62,381 bases of DNA from Microscillaceae bacterium (GCA_011390205.1 JAABSX010000020.1:1-62381), one strand, 5' to 3'; counted from the first letter of the stretch, positions 34,587-44,455 are shown. The notes: a model not told the origin generated them from the sequence alone. Program-made: numbers and translations.

Positions 34587-35141
34587 ATGCAAAATTCTCA
34601 TTTTACTGTCAAGATTTATATTTTCTTTCTATCTCTGTTTTTGGCGGGTTGTGCCTCTCTTTTCCCCCTAAAAACCACCAAAGATACATCGGGCGGCAGT
34701 GCTGGATCTAGCTCAGGATTGAGTAGTTCAGAAATGGCAAAATATACTCAGGCCTTTGGCTACCCCGTAAATAGCAAGGCAAACCCCGCATTGCTCGCCA
34801 TGGTCAAGGATTGGCTTGGCACTCCTTACCTTTATGCAGGCAACACTATTTTGGGGGCTGATTGCTCTGGCTTTGTGCAGCAAGTGTATCTTAAAATTTA
34901 TGAGAAACCTACTGCCCGTACCGCCGACGGGATGGAAGCACAAAGCCAAGCCGTCTCAAAGACGGGTCTGAAAGAAGGAGATATGGTATTCTTTAAAATC
35001 AATACGCCCAAAGTAGGGCATGTAGGCGTGTATCTACAAGATGGCTACTTTGCCCATGCTTCTAGTTCAAAGGGAGTGGTTATCAGCAATTTGTCTGAAA
35101 CTTACTATGCAAAGTATTTTGTGGGAGGAGGTAGATTCTAA
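34587..35141 (+). CDS. NlpC/P60 cell-wall endopeptidase lipoprotein
   Basis: 184 residues. The signal peptide ends in a good lipobox (FLAGC), so it is lipid-anchored. A Ser/Gly linker is followed by the NlpC/P60 domain (about 65-184): catalytic Cys in GADCSGFVQQVY, His in VGHVGVYL, and a third polar residue in the FAHASSSKGV region. It cleaves stem peptides of peptidoglycan (D-Glu to diamino acid bond), as in Spr/MepS-type enzymes. Monocistronic, convergent with the subtilisin gene across a shared terminator. Confidence 0.92.
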   Translation: MQNSHFTVKIYIFFLSLFLAGCASLFPLKTTKDTSGGSAGSSSGLSSSEMAKYTQAFGYPVNSKANPALLAMVKDWLGTPYLYAGNTILGADCSGFVQQVYLKIYEKPTARTADGMEAQSQAVSKTGLKEGDMVFFKINTPKVGHVGVYLQDGYFAHASSSKGVVISNLSETYYAKYFVGGGRF

Positions 35142-35165
35142 CTGTTTTGTTTGAGTAAAATAAAT

Positions 35166-35207
35166 AAAAAATCCATTGAGGAAGGCTACTTCCTCAATGG
35201 ATTTTTT
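35166..35207. terminator. Bidirectional terminator between NlpC/P60 and subtilisin genes
   Basis: AAAATCCATTGAGGA (35168-35182) pairs perfectly with TCCTCAATGGATTTT (35191-35205). It has A-rich sequence on the left and T-rich on the right. Confidence 0.88.
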
Positions 35208-35234
35208 TGTGGGAGATACTGTTTTACAGTCTGT

Positions 35235-36824
35235 TTATTTTTGAATGGCCTTGACAGCACCTAGAGGATTGATGAGCTTGCCAGTGAGTGCATCGTCTTG
35301 TGTTTTAATACCTGTACCTCTTAAGATTTGGTAGGCATCATAGGTGTTTAGCTCAGGCTTGAGAGATTTGAGCACACCCAGAAGCCCAGCTACATAAGGT
35401 GTAGCCATAGATGTGCCGCTGTAGGCTGCATACTTATTGCCTGGCACAGTAGAGAGAATATCTTGACCAGGGGCGGCAATGCCCATTTCCATATCTGTGA
35501 TAAAATTAGAGAAACTTGCTTTTTTCATTTCATTATTGAGAGCAGATACCACGATTACGCCTTTGCAGCTTGCTGGAACAAAATTTGTTGCATTTTTATT
35601 GTCATTGCCTGCTGCCACCACCACAATGGCCTTTGACTTTTGGGCGTATCTAATGGCTTCTTCATAGGCCTTTTGGGCTGGGTCGCTAGATGGCCCTCCT
35701 AAAGACATAGAGATAACATCTGCACCTTTGTCTGATGCTTCTAACATTCCGTTGATGATGTCTCGCTGTGTGCCCCAGCCATAGTCACTTAATACTTTGA
35801 TACTCGTAACTTGCACGAATTTACTATTCAGTGAGAGTGAAGCCACTCCTACACCATTGTTAGAGACTGCTGCTGCGATGCCTGCACAGTGTGTGCCGTG
35901 TGTTTGTTTGTCACTGTCATAGCTGCTACGTGTAGAAATGTAATTGCCTTTTAAATCTTCGTGTTTACCTTCTACACCTGTATCAAGGATGGCAATTTTT
36001 GCACGCCTTTTTGGAGTGATTTTTTCTTTTCTGAGGTAATCAAAATAGGCGGCTACTTGCATTTTTTCAAAGCCCCACATTTGCTCGAGGCTTGGGTCAT
36101 TGATGCCATAGTCTATAGGTTTTGGGCTAGGCTTAGAGGGAGAAAGCTCTAAAGGGCTAGTTTTGATGATTTCGTTGTGTTCTATCCAGTCAGCAAGGTT
36201 ATTTTGGTAGAGTAAATCGATGATGACATCTAACTGGCCGAGGTGCTTTTCGGGGATGTCTAAGACATAATATTCATCCAGATTTGTCCATTCAGGGTGT
36301 GCTATATCAGGAAAGGCCTTTTTAAAAGTAACCCCATAAGGAGCCAAGACCTCACGTAGGGTAGATAATTGCTGCCCTTCTTTAAAGTCTAAAAGGATTT
36401 CTCCATCACGGGCAAGTTCCGTTGTATTGCTTTGTGTGCTTTGCTGAAGCTGTGTGTTCCAATATTGCTCTACAGTATCAGGGATAAAGCTAGAGTAAAC
36501 CAAATAACCCGCAAACCCGACTCCTATGGCAGCCAAAAAAAAGCCACGAGTACTTTTGAGGTTATTGGCAAGTAAGAAAATCATTACAAACACCATGAGA
36601 TCTCGGGGGAGCATCAACAAAAGTTTATGATAAAAACTAAAATCTGTCAAGAACACAGTGATGGCATAAAAGATAGATGCACCCCAAAAACTAATATTGG
36701 GTAGCAAAGTACTCTTATCTTGGTAGATTCTATAAAAAAACCAAAGGATAGAAAGAGATAAACCAATGACGAGGTAAGGATAGATGTATTCTAACATAGG
36801 ATTATAGATTATAAAGTAACTCAT
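35235..36824 (-). CDS. Membrane-anchored S8 (subtilisin) serine protease
   Basis: About 529 residues from ATG 36824; the frame extends ten residues to a TTG at 36854. Several hydrophobic segments in the first ~120 residues look like four membrane helices. A ~130-residue domain follows, then the peptidase (about 260-525) with Asp in KIAILDTGVEG, His in QTHGTHCAGIAAA and Ser in YSGTSMATPYVAG; the Asn region is VVVAAGNDNKN. The protease should face the periplasm. It is 42 bp downstream of the J-domain gene and likely in its operon. Confidence 0.9.
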   Translation of the reverse strand: MSYFIIYNPMLEYIYPYLVIGLSLSILWFFYRIYQDKSTLLPNISFWGASIFYAITVFLTDFSFYHKLLLMLPRDLMVFVMIFLLANNLKSTRGFFLAAIGVGFAGYLVYSSFIPDTVEQYWNTQLQQSTQSNTTELARDGEILLDFKEGQQLSTLREVLAPYGVTFKKAFPDIAHPEWTNLDEYYVLDIPEKHLGQLDVIIDLLYQNNLADWIEHNEIIKTSPLELSPSKPSPKPIDYGINDPSLEQMWGFEKMQVAAYFDYLRKEKITPKRRAKIAILDTGVEGKHEDLKGNYISTRSSYDSDKQTHGTHCAGIAAAVSNNGVGVASLSLNSKFVQVTSIKVLSDYGWGTQRDIINGMLEASDKGADVISMSLGGPSSDPAQKAYEEAIRYAQKSKAIVVVAAGNDNKNATNFVPASCKGVIVVSALNNEMKKASFSNFITDMEMGIAAPGQDILSTVPGNKYAAYSGTSMATPYVAGLLGVLKSLKPELNTYDAYQILRGTGIKTQDDALTGKLINPLGAVKAIQK

Positions 36825-36866
36825 GAATATAGCCAACACTGCTCTTAAAACCAAAGAATGAGGTTT

Positions 36867-37484
36867 TTAATTTCCTTGTTGTTTAAATTTTTTCTTAAAA
36901 AAATCATATGCTACATTGATTTTAATGGAGCGTTCTTCGGCATTTTTTTTCTGACTTGCTTCTTGAAACCTATCAGGGTGGTATTTTTTCATGGCATCTC
37001 TGTAGGCTGCTTTGATTTCTTCGAAGGTAGCACCTATGGGCAGTCCTAGTGTGGTATAATGCCCTTTTTCTTCATCTGAAAATGGAGAAGTAGGGTCAGA
37101 ATAAGTGCCAGAATGTGTACTGTTTCTGTATTTTTGATATTTTCTATGCCTGTAATCCCCTGTGCCTGCTCCGTATTTTTCTTCGGTAGCTTTGGCTTTG
37201 TCTTCAAATTTTTGAAAATAGGCATCAAATTTATCAAAAGGGCTGTCAGATTTGGGTTCATATTTATAAGTGTAGCTTTCATAGCTTGCATAAGGGTCTT
37301 CCTGATACTCGCTGTAAGCTGCCTTAAATTTTGCCCTTTCATCGGGGCTAAGGTCTAGGTCATCCATGAGTGTCTCAAGGTCTAAATCACTCTTTTTTGT
37401 AAAGTCATAGCTATTGAGTAGCTTCTTGACGGTAGGGTCTTGAATGAGTGCCTGAAAGATTTCTATGAGCATTTTAGTTATCAT
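36867..37484 (-). CDS. J-domain protein (C-terminal DnaJ domain)
   Basis: 205 residues. The J domain is at the C-terminus (about 140-205): YTTLGLPIGATFEEIKAAYR, then KKYHPDRFQEAS with the HPD motif that stimulates DnaK. The first 130 residues are Asp/Lys/Tyr-rich and unrecognised. There is no zinc finger or glycine-rich region, so it is a type III co-chaperone that probably recruits DnaK to a specific client. It is 14 bp downstream of the small gene at 37499-37714 and upstream of the subtilisin. Confidence 0.85.
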   Translation of the reverse strand: MITKMLIEIFQALIQDPTVKKLLNSYDFTKKSDLDLETLMDDLDLSPDERAKFKAAYSEYQEDPYASYESYTYKYEPKSDSPFDKFDAYFQKFEDKAKATEEKYGAGTGDYRHRKYQKYRNSTHSGTYSDPTSPFSDEEKGHYTTLGLPIGATFEEIKAAYRDAMKKYHPDRFQEASQKKNAEERSIKINVAYDFFKKKFKQQGN

Positions 37485-37498
37485 ATACTTTTTGTTTT

Positions 37499-37714
37499 TT
37501 AGAGTGCTTTGATAGATTTAATTTTAATGGCTTTTCCCCACATAAATACGGACATTTGCCCTTCCAGTTCTTCTGCCTCTATCTCTACATTCATTCCTTC
37601 TTTTTGGTATTTTTCAGGAAGCTCCGCAGGTCGCCACTGCTGTCCATCTGTGCTTTCTATGCCCCAAAAGCCTGGCCCTAATGCCTGGTGAGTAACTTTG
37701 CCGTGTATTTTCAT
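37499..37714 (-). CDS. Small conserved beta-barrel-like protein
   Basis: 71 residues beginning MKIHGKVTHQALGPGFWGIE and ending AIKIKSIKAL. The pattern 'G.V....LGPGFWGIEstDG..W.P..LP....' looks like a small beta-barrel seen in short bacterial proteins of unknown function. It has no signal peptide. A good promoter lies at 37739-37769. Likely first gene of an operon with the J-domain protein and subtilisin. Confidence 0.65.
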   Translation of the reverse strand: MKIHGKVTHQALGPGFWGIESTDGQQWRPAELPEKYQKEGMNVEIEAEELEGQMSVFMWGKAIKIKSIKAL

Positions 37715-37738
37715 GTTTTTTAGTTTTAAAGTGAATGT

Positions 37739-37769
37739 TAAAAATAGAAAATACTTGTGCTAAATCAAA
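37739..37769 (-). promoter_or_regulatory. Promoter for the 37499-37714 / J-domain / subtilisin operon
   Basis: On the minus strand TTTG (37766-37769), a 19-bp spacer and TATTTTTA (37739-37746), one base off the TAnnTTTG consensus. It lies 25 bp before the ATG. Confidence 0.55.
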
Positions 37770-38037
37770 ATGTGAAGGCAAAATAAATCTAATTGAGTGT
37801 CAGGGGTTAAGAATAAATGTTTTACTCGTGAAGAGTTGTGATGGGAGATTTCTTATTTTTTACTAGGGATGCTATGATTCATCTACTCATTCATTTATCA
37901 AATCTTCTATACTTTAACAATCGCCATCATACTTTAAAAAAAATCTTAAATTTGCACTTCTAAAAACAAATAAGTGTCTCAAAAAGTACTTATATTTCTT
38001 TATCTGTTGATGTACCATTTTCAAAAAAATATATTTT
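37770..38037. other. Intergenic region upstream of trpB
   Basis: No coding sequence. A -7 box TAAATTTG occurs at 37946-37953, giving trpB a leader of about 80 nt. That leader has an ATAAGT/ACTTAT inverted repeat but no Trp-rich leader peptide and no terminator, so attenuation is not evident. Confidence 0.4.
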
Positions 38038-39216
38038 ATGAATTTTCAAGTAAACGAACAAGGTTATTATGGGGAGTTTGGAGGGGCTTTTATTCCTGAG
38101 ATGCTTCACCCCAATATTGAGGAGCTTCGTACTCGCTATTTAGAGATTATCTATGCACCTGATTTTCAGGCTGAGATGAAGCATCTTCTCCGAGATTATG
38201 TAGGCCGCCCTACGCCGTTGTATTTTGCAAGCCGCCTTTCTGAGCTTCACAATACACAGATTTATCTAAAGCGTGAAGACCTATGCCACACAGGTGCTCA
38301 CAAAATCAACAATACTGTAGGACAAATTTTACTCGCCAAAAAACTTGGAAAGCAAAAAATCATCGCTGAGACAGGGGCAGGGCAGCACGGTGTAGCTACT
38401 GCCACAGTCTGTGCTCTGATGGGCATAGAATGTATTATTTATATGGGAGAGCATGACATTCACCGCCAAAAACCCAATGTAGAACGCATGAAAATGCTGG
38501 GGGCTACTGTAGTGCCTGCTACTTCAGGCAGCAAAACACTTAAAGACGCTACCAATGAAGCCATGCGGCACTGGATTAACCATCCACAAGACACGCATTA
38601 CATCATTGGCTCTGTGGTGGGGCCACATCCTTACCCTGATATGGTAGCACGCTTTCATGCAATCATCAGTGAAGAGATGAAAGTACAGCTTTTAGAGAAA
38701 ACAGGGCGAGATTACCCTGACTATGTGTTTGCTTGTGTGGGAGGCGGAAGCAATGCCATGGGGGCTTTTTATCACTTTTTAGACAATCCTGAGGTGCAAC
38801 TAATTGGCGCAGAAGCAGAGGGTTTGGGCATTAGCTCGGGCAAATCTGCCGCTACTACACAGCTTGGGCGTTCGGGTATATTGCACGGCAGCAAGACCCT
38901 ACTGATGCAAACCGATGATGGGCAAGTAGTAGAGCCGTATTCTATCTCGGCAGGTTTAGATTACCCTGGTATTGGGCCAGCCCATGCACATCTTTTTGCC
39001 AGTAAAAGAGCCCAGTTTTTGAGTGTAACAGATGACGAGGCAATGCGTGCAGGCTTGCTTTTGAGCCGCATGGAAGGCATTATTCCAGCCATTGAGACGG
39101 CGCATGCCTTTGCTTTATTGCCCAAGATGACCTTCAAGCCATCGGATGTAATCGTGGTGAATCTCTCAGGGCGAGGAGACAAAGATTTGGATACATACAT
39201 CAAATATGAGTGGTAA
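38038..39216 (+). CDS. trpB: Tryptophan synthase beta chain
   Basis: 392 residues, standard length. [19 protein letters not shown] at the start, the PLP-binding Lys in [17 protein letters not shown] (about residue 85), [14 protein letters not shown], the phosphate-binding GGGSNAMG and the Glu of EAEGLGI are typical of TrpB1. It condenses indole and serine to tryptophan. Unusually, no other trp gene (including trpA) is adjacent, so it is either part of a dispersed pathway or a stand-alone indole scavenger. Confidence 0.95.
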   Translation: MNFQVNEQGYYGEFGGAFIPEMLHPNIEELRTRYLEIIYAPDFQAEMKHLLRDYVGRPTPLYFASRLSELHNTQIYLKREDLCHTGAHKINNTVGQILLAKKLGKQKIIAETGAGQHGVATATVCALMGIECIIYMGEHDIHRQKPNVERMKMLGATVVPATSGSKTLKDATNEAMRHWINHPQDTHYIIGSVVGPHPYPDMVARFHAIISEEMKVQLLEKTGRDYPDYVFACVGGGSNAMGAFYHFLDNPEVQLIGAEAEGLGISSGKSAATTQLGRSGILHGSKTLLMQTDDGQVVEPYSISAGLDYPGIGPAHAHLFASKRAQFLSVTDDEAMRAGLLLSRMEGIIPAIETAHAFALLPKMTFKPSDVIVVNLSGRGDKDLDTYIKYEW

Positions 39217-39271
39217 AACAAGGCATTGTAAGTGAAATGAAATGCTGAATAAAATAAGAAATAAAGGTTTT

Positions 39272-39303
39272 TTTGAGCCAATTAAAAAGTTTTTGTATCT
39301 TTA
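39272..39303 (+). promoter_or_regulatory. Promoter of the rhomboid gene
   Basis: TTTG (39272-39275), a 20-bp spacer and TATCTTTA (39296-39303), one mismatch to TAnnTTTG. It lies 90 bp before the ATG. Confidence 0.5.
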
Positions 39304-39393
39304 AATTTAAGAAAGCGTTTATGGTTTATCCTTGCGTTACTGAAGAACATCCAAAACCCCAAAAACCCCCAAAAACCTAAAAAAAATATAGTT

Positions 39394-40056
39394 ATGAAAT
39401 TCACTTACAATGCCCCTGTCATACTTACCTACACACTGATTTGCGTGGTGATTACTGCCTTAGACACGACTTTATTTATGGGTACATCCTCTAATGGAGC
39501 AGCAGCCGTGGGGGGGGTATCTAGCTATTTATTTATGGTCTACCCTTTTGGCTCACCTTACATGCACCTAGACAATCCATTGGCTTATTTTAGACTTTTT
39601 TCTCACGCAATGGGGCATGCAGGCTGGATGCACATGATTAGTAATTTTAGTTTTATTCTCTTGATTGGCCCTATTTTAGAGGAAAAATACGGATCAAAGA
39701 TGCTTCTTTCCTTGATATTTTTTACGGCACTTACTACTGGAATCCTCAATGCCATTTTCTTCAATAATGCCCTTTTAGGAGCAAGCGGAATTGTTTTTAT
39801 GATGATATTGCTGGTGTCTTTCGCCAACGTACAAAAAGGACATATCCCCATTACCTTTATCTTGGTGGCATTTCTTTATCTAGGGCAAGAAATATACCAA
39901 GCACTTAGCTCTTCAGACCAAATCTCACAGTTTGCCCACATCATAGGGGGTGTTTGTGGGGGAGTCTTTGGCTACCTGATTCAAGGTAACACAGGAGGAC
40001 AGTCAAAAACCAAGACTAAAAATACTGACCCTTTTGCGAATCTGACCAACTTGTAG
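39394..40056 (+). CDS. Rhomboid intramembrane serine protease
   Basis: 220 residues, six predicted membrane helices. The HAGWMHMISNFSF segment lies in helix 2 (Asn in the oxyanion hole). The catalytic Ser is in LLGASGIVFMM on helix 4 and the His in FAHIIGGVCGGVFGYLI on helix 6. It cleaves membrane proteins within the bilayer; the substrates are unknown. Monocistronic, followed closely by an unrelated gene. Confidence 0.9.
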   Translation: MKFTYNAPVILTYTLICVVITALDTTLFMGTSSNGAAAVGGVSSYLFMVYPFGSPYMHLDNPLAYFRLFSHAMGHAGWMHMISNFSFILLIGPILEEKYGSKMLLSLIFFTALTTGILNAIFFNNALLGASGIVFMMILLVSFANVQKGHIPITFILVAFLYLGQEIYQALSSSDQISQFAHIIGGVCGGVFGYLIQGNTGGQSKTKTKNTDPFANLTNL

Positions 40057-40159
40057 CCCTGCCTGACTCGATTAAATAAATAGCAGTACACCTAGCAAGC
40101 TAAACTAATTTTTACGATATTTGTGCTTATCCTTGTACGAAATAGGCTTAACTAACACC

Positions 40160-41269
40160 ATGAGCGAACACGAAATTCACATCAATCAAAACGAATTACA
40201 TCAATATAGCCGCACACTTGCCAACAGAATGGCGGACTATTATTTTATAGACCATAGTTTTATAGAGGGCAAAGACATCCTTAAATTTTGTGACATCAAA
40301 CAGGTTAATCTTTTTTTGGTAAAAAATCTCTTTGAGAAATGGCAGGGTGAGACTGCCAAATTAGAAAGCCCTTACTTTGATTTTAACAATCCTGCCGTAA
40401 AACAAGCCCTGCAGCAGTTTATGAACACACTTTCTCAGCATATCAGAGTGATGAGAGATGATTTTCACCCCATCTTATCGGAGTCTATCCGAGAGGCTTT
40501 GCTCCTTGTGGTAGAGCCCCTTAGCTTTTTTAGGCATGAGATTAATAAGGTAATCTATCAGCCTCCTAGTGAGAAAAAATACAAAGAAATTTCTAAGTAT
40601 ATCAGCATCAACAAAAAAATATGGGCAGCTTTTCTAAGCAGAGTGCAGGGCGTTTCAGCGCTAAATAAAGAGCAAGCAAACCAAATCTTAGACGAGGTGA
40701 TGGATGAATACCGCACCGGGGTAGAGCCCATGCAGTGGGTCTTACAAAGCTTTTCGGACATTATGCATTTGGACATTGCCAAACTGCTAGGGCAAGAAGA
40801 GAAACAAAACCAACTACCGAGCATTGCTACTGAAAAAACCATTCTGATAGAGGACGCAGCTACTTTGCCTCCGCACCCAATCAGTGAGGCAGAGAGAAAC
40901 AGCTTCGAAATCTCTAGACCCAAACTTATTCAAGATGAGCCTAGGGAAGATTCTGAGCAGGCAGGCACGCTCAATGCAGCTTTTAAGACACAAAAACAAA
41001 ATGCCAATCTCGCAGAGAGATTTCAAAAAGCCAAGGTTCAGAACATTCGCTCAGCGATTACACTCAATCAAAAATTCCAGTACACCAAACAGCTTTTTGG
41101 TGGAGATAGCCTCGCCTTTAGTGATGCATTGGATAAATTAGAGCAAACCCAATCTTATGAAGAAGTAAAGCATTTGCTTCAGTACGAATACGGACACCGA
41201 TATGGCTGGGATTTTGAGCAAGAAGACACAAGGAGTTTCATGGAATTGGTAGAAAGGAAATTTTCATAA
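40160..41269 (+). CDS. Conserved hypothetical cytoplasmic protein
   Basis: 369 residues from ATG 40160; the upstream start at 40121 adds 13 unconserved residues. Mostly helical with no signal or membrane segment. The N-terminal ~220 residues form one helical domain, a Pro/Glu/Ser linker follows, and the C-terminal ~75 residues (RSAITLNQKFQYTKQLFGGD onwards) look like a small domain found at the end of several uncharacterised Bacteroidota proteins. No function can be assigned. Confidence 0.7.
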   Translation: MSEHEIHINQNELHQYSRTLANRMADYYFIDHSFIEGKDILKFCDIKQVNLFLVKNLFEKWQGETAKLESPYFDFNNPAVKQALQQFMNTLSQHIRVMRDDFHPILSESIREALLLVVEPLSFFRHEINKVIYQPPSEKKYKEISKYISINKKIWAAFLSRVQGVSALNKEQANQILDEVMDEYRTGVEPMQWVLQSFSDIMHLDIAKLLGQEEKQNQLPSIATEKTILIEDAATLPPHPISEAERNSFEISRPKLIQDEPREDSEQAGTLNAAFKTQKQNANLAERFQKAKVQNIRSAITLNQKFQYTKQLFGGDSLAFSDALDKLEQTQSYEEVKHLLQYEYGHRYGWDFEQEDTRSFMELVERKFS

Positions 41270-41362
41270 GTGCTTGCCTAAATTTAGCTTAGATTGTTCT
41301 GTACAAGTAAGTGTACTCATTCTGCCTACAAGTCGGTGCATTTACTCGATAATTAAGCAACT

Positions 41363-42589
41363 CTACAAAGGCAGTTCTATGTTGAAAATACTGCCTTTGC
41401 CTTCTTCACTTTCTGCCCATATTCTTCCTTTCATTCGCAGCACAAAGTCGTGGCAGATGTTGAGCCCTAGTCCGCTTCCTTTTTCTCCGTCAGTGCCTAA
41501 GTTAGAGTGATTTATCTCAAACTGAAATAGGCCTTCCAGTTCATCTTGGCGCATCCCTTTGCCATTGTCTTTGATTCTGAGTATAAGTGTATCTTCTGTG
41601 CTTTCTGAGGAGATGATAATTGTCCCTATATGGGTAAATTTATTGGCATTTTGTAGTAGGTTTCGCAGTATAAAGTCAAGCAAATGAGGATTTCCTCTAA
41701 AAGTAATCTTCTCTGTATAGTTTAAGATTTGATTCCTTTTAAGCTGTGCCTGTGGCAAAATTTCATCAACGATATTTTGGGTATATTCGTGTAGTTCAAT
41801 CTCTTCTTTGTGCTGCTCATCATTCTTAAAGCTACTGACTCCTAGGTCTATCATGTTATTAAGCAGACGCTCCGAAAGCTCCAGGCTTTTGCCAATGGAG
41901 TAAGACCAAGTCATGATTTCTTCACTGTTAAGCTCACCTGAAGAGATAAAGTTAAGAAAATGCCTCGTGGCATTGATAGGGTTTCTGAGGTCATGGCTGA
42001 CAATAGACTGTAACTTTCGGTTAAAATCATTGAGATTTTTGAGATTTTGATTTTGCTCATAGACCTCGTCCAAGACCTTAATCAGCTCGAAATTCTGTTT
42101 TCTGAGTTCCATTTGGTTGATAACCTGCCTTGCAAGGGTGCGAAGTGCAAATATCTGCTGCTCATCTAGCTTACGAGGTACTCTATCAATCACACAGAGT
42201 GAGCCAAGGTTATAACCTTTTGGAGAGGTCAGCGACATACCTGCATAAAAACGGATGTTGGGGTCTTCGAGTACCAAAGGATTGTCCTTAAAACGCTCAT
42301 CTTTTTGGGCATCTTCTATGATCATGAGGTCATTTTGCTGAATAGTATGGTTACAAAACGCGTGTTCACGAGGAGTTTCACTTATTGCTACTCCTATTTT
42401 TGATTTAAACCACTGCCGCTCTTCATCTAAGAGTGTAATCAGAGAGATAGGAGCTTGGCATATATAAGAGGCAAGTTTTGTGATATTATCAAATTCTTCC
42501 TCTGGTGAGGAGTCCATGATTTTATACTCTTTAAGGGCGGCTATTCTTTCCGAATCCGTATAAGGTATTTGGTTACTCTCTGTTTTCAT
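41363..42589 (-). CDS. GAF-domain sensor histidine kinase
   Basis: 408 residues from ATG 42589; a longer open frame to 42709 overlaps the promoter and is rejected. The GAF domain (about 15-160) contains HAFCNHTIQQNDLMIIEDA and YAGMSLTSPKGYNLGSLCVID. The kinase follows with H-box LQSIVSHDLRNPINATRHFL, N-box NLLQNANKFT, G1 DNGKGM and G2 GSGLGLNICHDF. There are no membrane helices, so it senses a cytoplasmic signal. No response regulator is adjacent (orphan kinase). Confidence 0.9.
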   Translation of the reverse strand: MKTESNQIPYTDSERIAALKEYKIMDSSPEEEFDNITKLASYICQAPISLITLLDEERQWFKSKIGVAISETPREHAFCNHTIQQNDLMIIEDAQKDERFKDNPLVLEDPNIRFYAGMSLTSPKGYNLGSLCVIDRVPRKLDEQQIFALRTLARQVINQMELRKQNFELIKVLDEVYEQNQNLKNLNDFNRKLQSIVSHDLRNPINATRHFLNFISSGELNSEEIMTWSYSIGKSLELSERLLNNMIDLGVSSFKNDEQHKEEIELHEYTQNIVDEILPQAQLKRNQILNYTEKITFRGNPHLLDFILRNLLQNANKFTHIGTIIISSESTEDTLILRIKDNGKGMRQDELEGLFQFEINHSNLGTDGEKGSGLGLNICHDFVLRMKGRIWAESEEGKGSIFNIELPL

Positions 42590-43042
42590 TGGGCTTGATT
42601 TCCTGATAATATGAAGGTGCAAAATTACGTAATTTTGATAAATGATACCGCAAAACGCTGCCTCATGTAAGATTATTTGATATGTTCGTAAATGTTTACT
42701 TACAATCATAATGAAGCTTTATAAATAGAAAATATCCGTATTTTCTACGCTATTCCTAGTTTTACTCTTAAGTTAAGTACTTACTTTATAGATAAGGAAG
42801 GGTAGCACCAAGCATCAGAAATCAAGAAAATGCACTCAAAAGATTGGAGTAAAATTAATTTTATATTGACTAGACTGTTTACGAAATAAGGAATGGGTGA
42901 AAATCTCTTTTTCTTAATTTATGAATGAACGCAGCGTAAGTTTGCAATTTAGAAAAAAAATAAGGAACTTTATAGTATTCTGGGTAAGTTATATAAACAA
43001 ATTAAAATATATTAATTTAACCAATTACAAATCATAAAAAAC
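42590..43042. other. Divergent promoter region, 453 bp without genes
   Basis: Lies between the GAF kinase (leftward) and the metallo-hydrolase (rightward). It contains the kinase promoter at 42620-42655 overlapped by a palindrome, and a TAAGTTTG -7 box at 42937-42944 that could serve the hydrolase. The remaining A+T-rich DNA shows nothing recognisable. Confidence 0.5.
42620..42655 (-). promoter_or_regulatory. Promoter of the GAF kinase with overlapping palindrome
   Basis: On the minus strand TTTTG (42651-42655) and TAATTTTG (42620-42627), separated by 23 bp, longer than the optimum. The perfect 16-bp palindrome AAAATTACGTAATTTT (42621-42636) covers the -7 box, a good place for a repressor. 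Confidence 0.45.
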
Positions 43043-44455
43043 ATGAAAATAGAACAGATTTATACAGGATGTCTTGCACAAGGGGCTTATTACATTGAAA
43101 GTAAAGGGGAGGTAGCCATTATAGACCCACTCCGTGAGGTGCAGCCCTACATTGATAAAGCAGAGAGTAACGGACACGCTATCAAATATATTTTTGAGAC
43201 CCATTTTCACGCAGATTTTGTGTCGGGTCATGTAGATTTGGCAAAGAAAACAGGGGCAAAGATAGTCTATGGGCCAAGTGCCATTACACAGTTTGAGAGC
43301 TATGAGGCAAAAGATGATGAGCTATTCAAATTAGGTGAAGTAAGCATCAAAGCCTTACACACACCAGGGCATACCTTAGAAAGTACTACTTATTTGCTTA
43401 CAGATGCCAACGGCAAAGATATTGCTATTTTTTCGGGTGATACCTTGTTTATAGGTGATGTAGGCCGCCCTGATTTGGCACAAAAATCAGATATAACCAC
43501 TGAAGATCTTGCAGGAAAACTCTATGATTCTTTGCACAATAAAATCATGCCGCTTGCAGATGATGTCATCGTGTATCCCGCACATGGGGCAGGTTCAGCT
43601 TGTGGCAAAAACATGAGTAAAGAAACTTTTGATACGCTTGGCAATCAAAAACTTACGAATTATGCACTGCGTGCCAAAACTAGAGAAGAGTTTATCCAAA
43701 AAGTAACAGATGGTATTTTGCCTCCTCCGCAGTATTTTGCACAGAATGTAGCTATGAATAAAAATGGCTATGACAGCATAGATGATGTCATGAAGCGTGG
43801 AGTAGTGCCATTAGAAGTAGCTGATTTTGAGGATGTTGCCAATATGGAGCGTGCTTTGATTTTAGATACACGCAATCAGCAGGTATTTAATAAGGGCTTT
43901 ATCCCCAATGCTATTTTTATAGGCATTGATGGTGATTTTGCACCATGGGTAGGGGCACTCGTGCCTGACCTTAAGCAGCCTATTCTGATTGTGGCCGAAG
44001 AAGGCCGTGCAGAAGAAGTAGTAACTCGCTTGGCAAGGGTAGGCTATGACAATGCCTTGGGCTACCTTAAAGGTGGTTTTGAGGCGTGGAAAGCCGCAGG
44101 CAAAGAAATAGATACGATTACCTCTATCTCTGCAGACGAGCTGGCCCTATCCCTCAAAAACGGAGAAGTAGAAAACCTACTAGATGCTCGCCGGTCAGGA
44201 GAATACGAAGCAGAGCATGCAGAGGCAGCCATTAATTTCCCCTTAGATTATATCAATCAAAATATGGCAGAACTTGATGCTGACAAGGCTTACCACATTC
44301 ATTGTGCAGGAGGCTACCGCTCTATGATTACGGCATCTATTCTAAAAAGCAGGGGTTTTGAGCATATCACAGAGGTTATAGGAGGATACAAAGCAATTAA
44401 AGAAGCTGACATCCCTAAAACCAATTATGTATGCCCTAGCACTCTTGAAAAATAG
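43043..44455 (+). CDS. ETHE1-like metallo-beta-lactamase hydrolase with two rhodanese domains
   Basis: 470 residues. The N-terminal MBL domain has the ETHE1-type metal motif THFHADFVSGH and further ligands in HTPGHTLES, SGDTLF and YPAHGAG. The first rhodanese domain (about 270-355) lacks the active-site Cys (VAEEGRAEE). The second (about 365-465) has it in HCAGGYRS. Such fusions act as persulfide dioxygenase plus sulfurtransferase, oxidising glutathione- or bacillithiol-type persulfides to sulfite and thiosulfate. The SulP transporter gene follows 144 bp downstream on the same strand. Confidence 0.9.
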   Translation: MKIEQIYTGCLAQGAYYIESKGEVAIIDPLREVQPYIDKAESNGHAIKYIFETHFHADFVSGHVDLAKKTGAKIVYGPSAITQFESYEAKDDELFKLGEVSIKALHTPGHTLESTTYLLTDANGKDIAIFSGDTLFIGDVGRPDLAQKSDITTEDLAGKLYDSLHNKIMPLADDVIVYPAHGAGSACGKNMSKETFDTLGNQKLTNYALRAKTREEFIQKVTDGILPPPQYFAQNVAMNKNGYDSIDDVMKRGVVPLEVADFEDVANMERALILDTRNQQVFNKGFIPNAIFIGIDGDFAPWVGALVPDLKQPILIVAEEGRAEEVVTRLARVGYDNALGYLKGGFEAWKAAGKEIDTITSISADELALSLKNGEVENLLDARRSGEYEAEHAEAAINFPLDYINQNMAELDADKAYHIHCAGGYRSMITASILKSRGFEHITEVIGGYKAIKEADIPKTNYVCPSTLEK

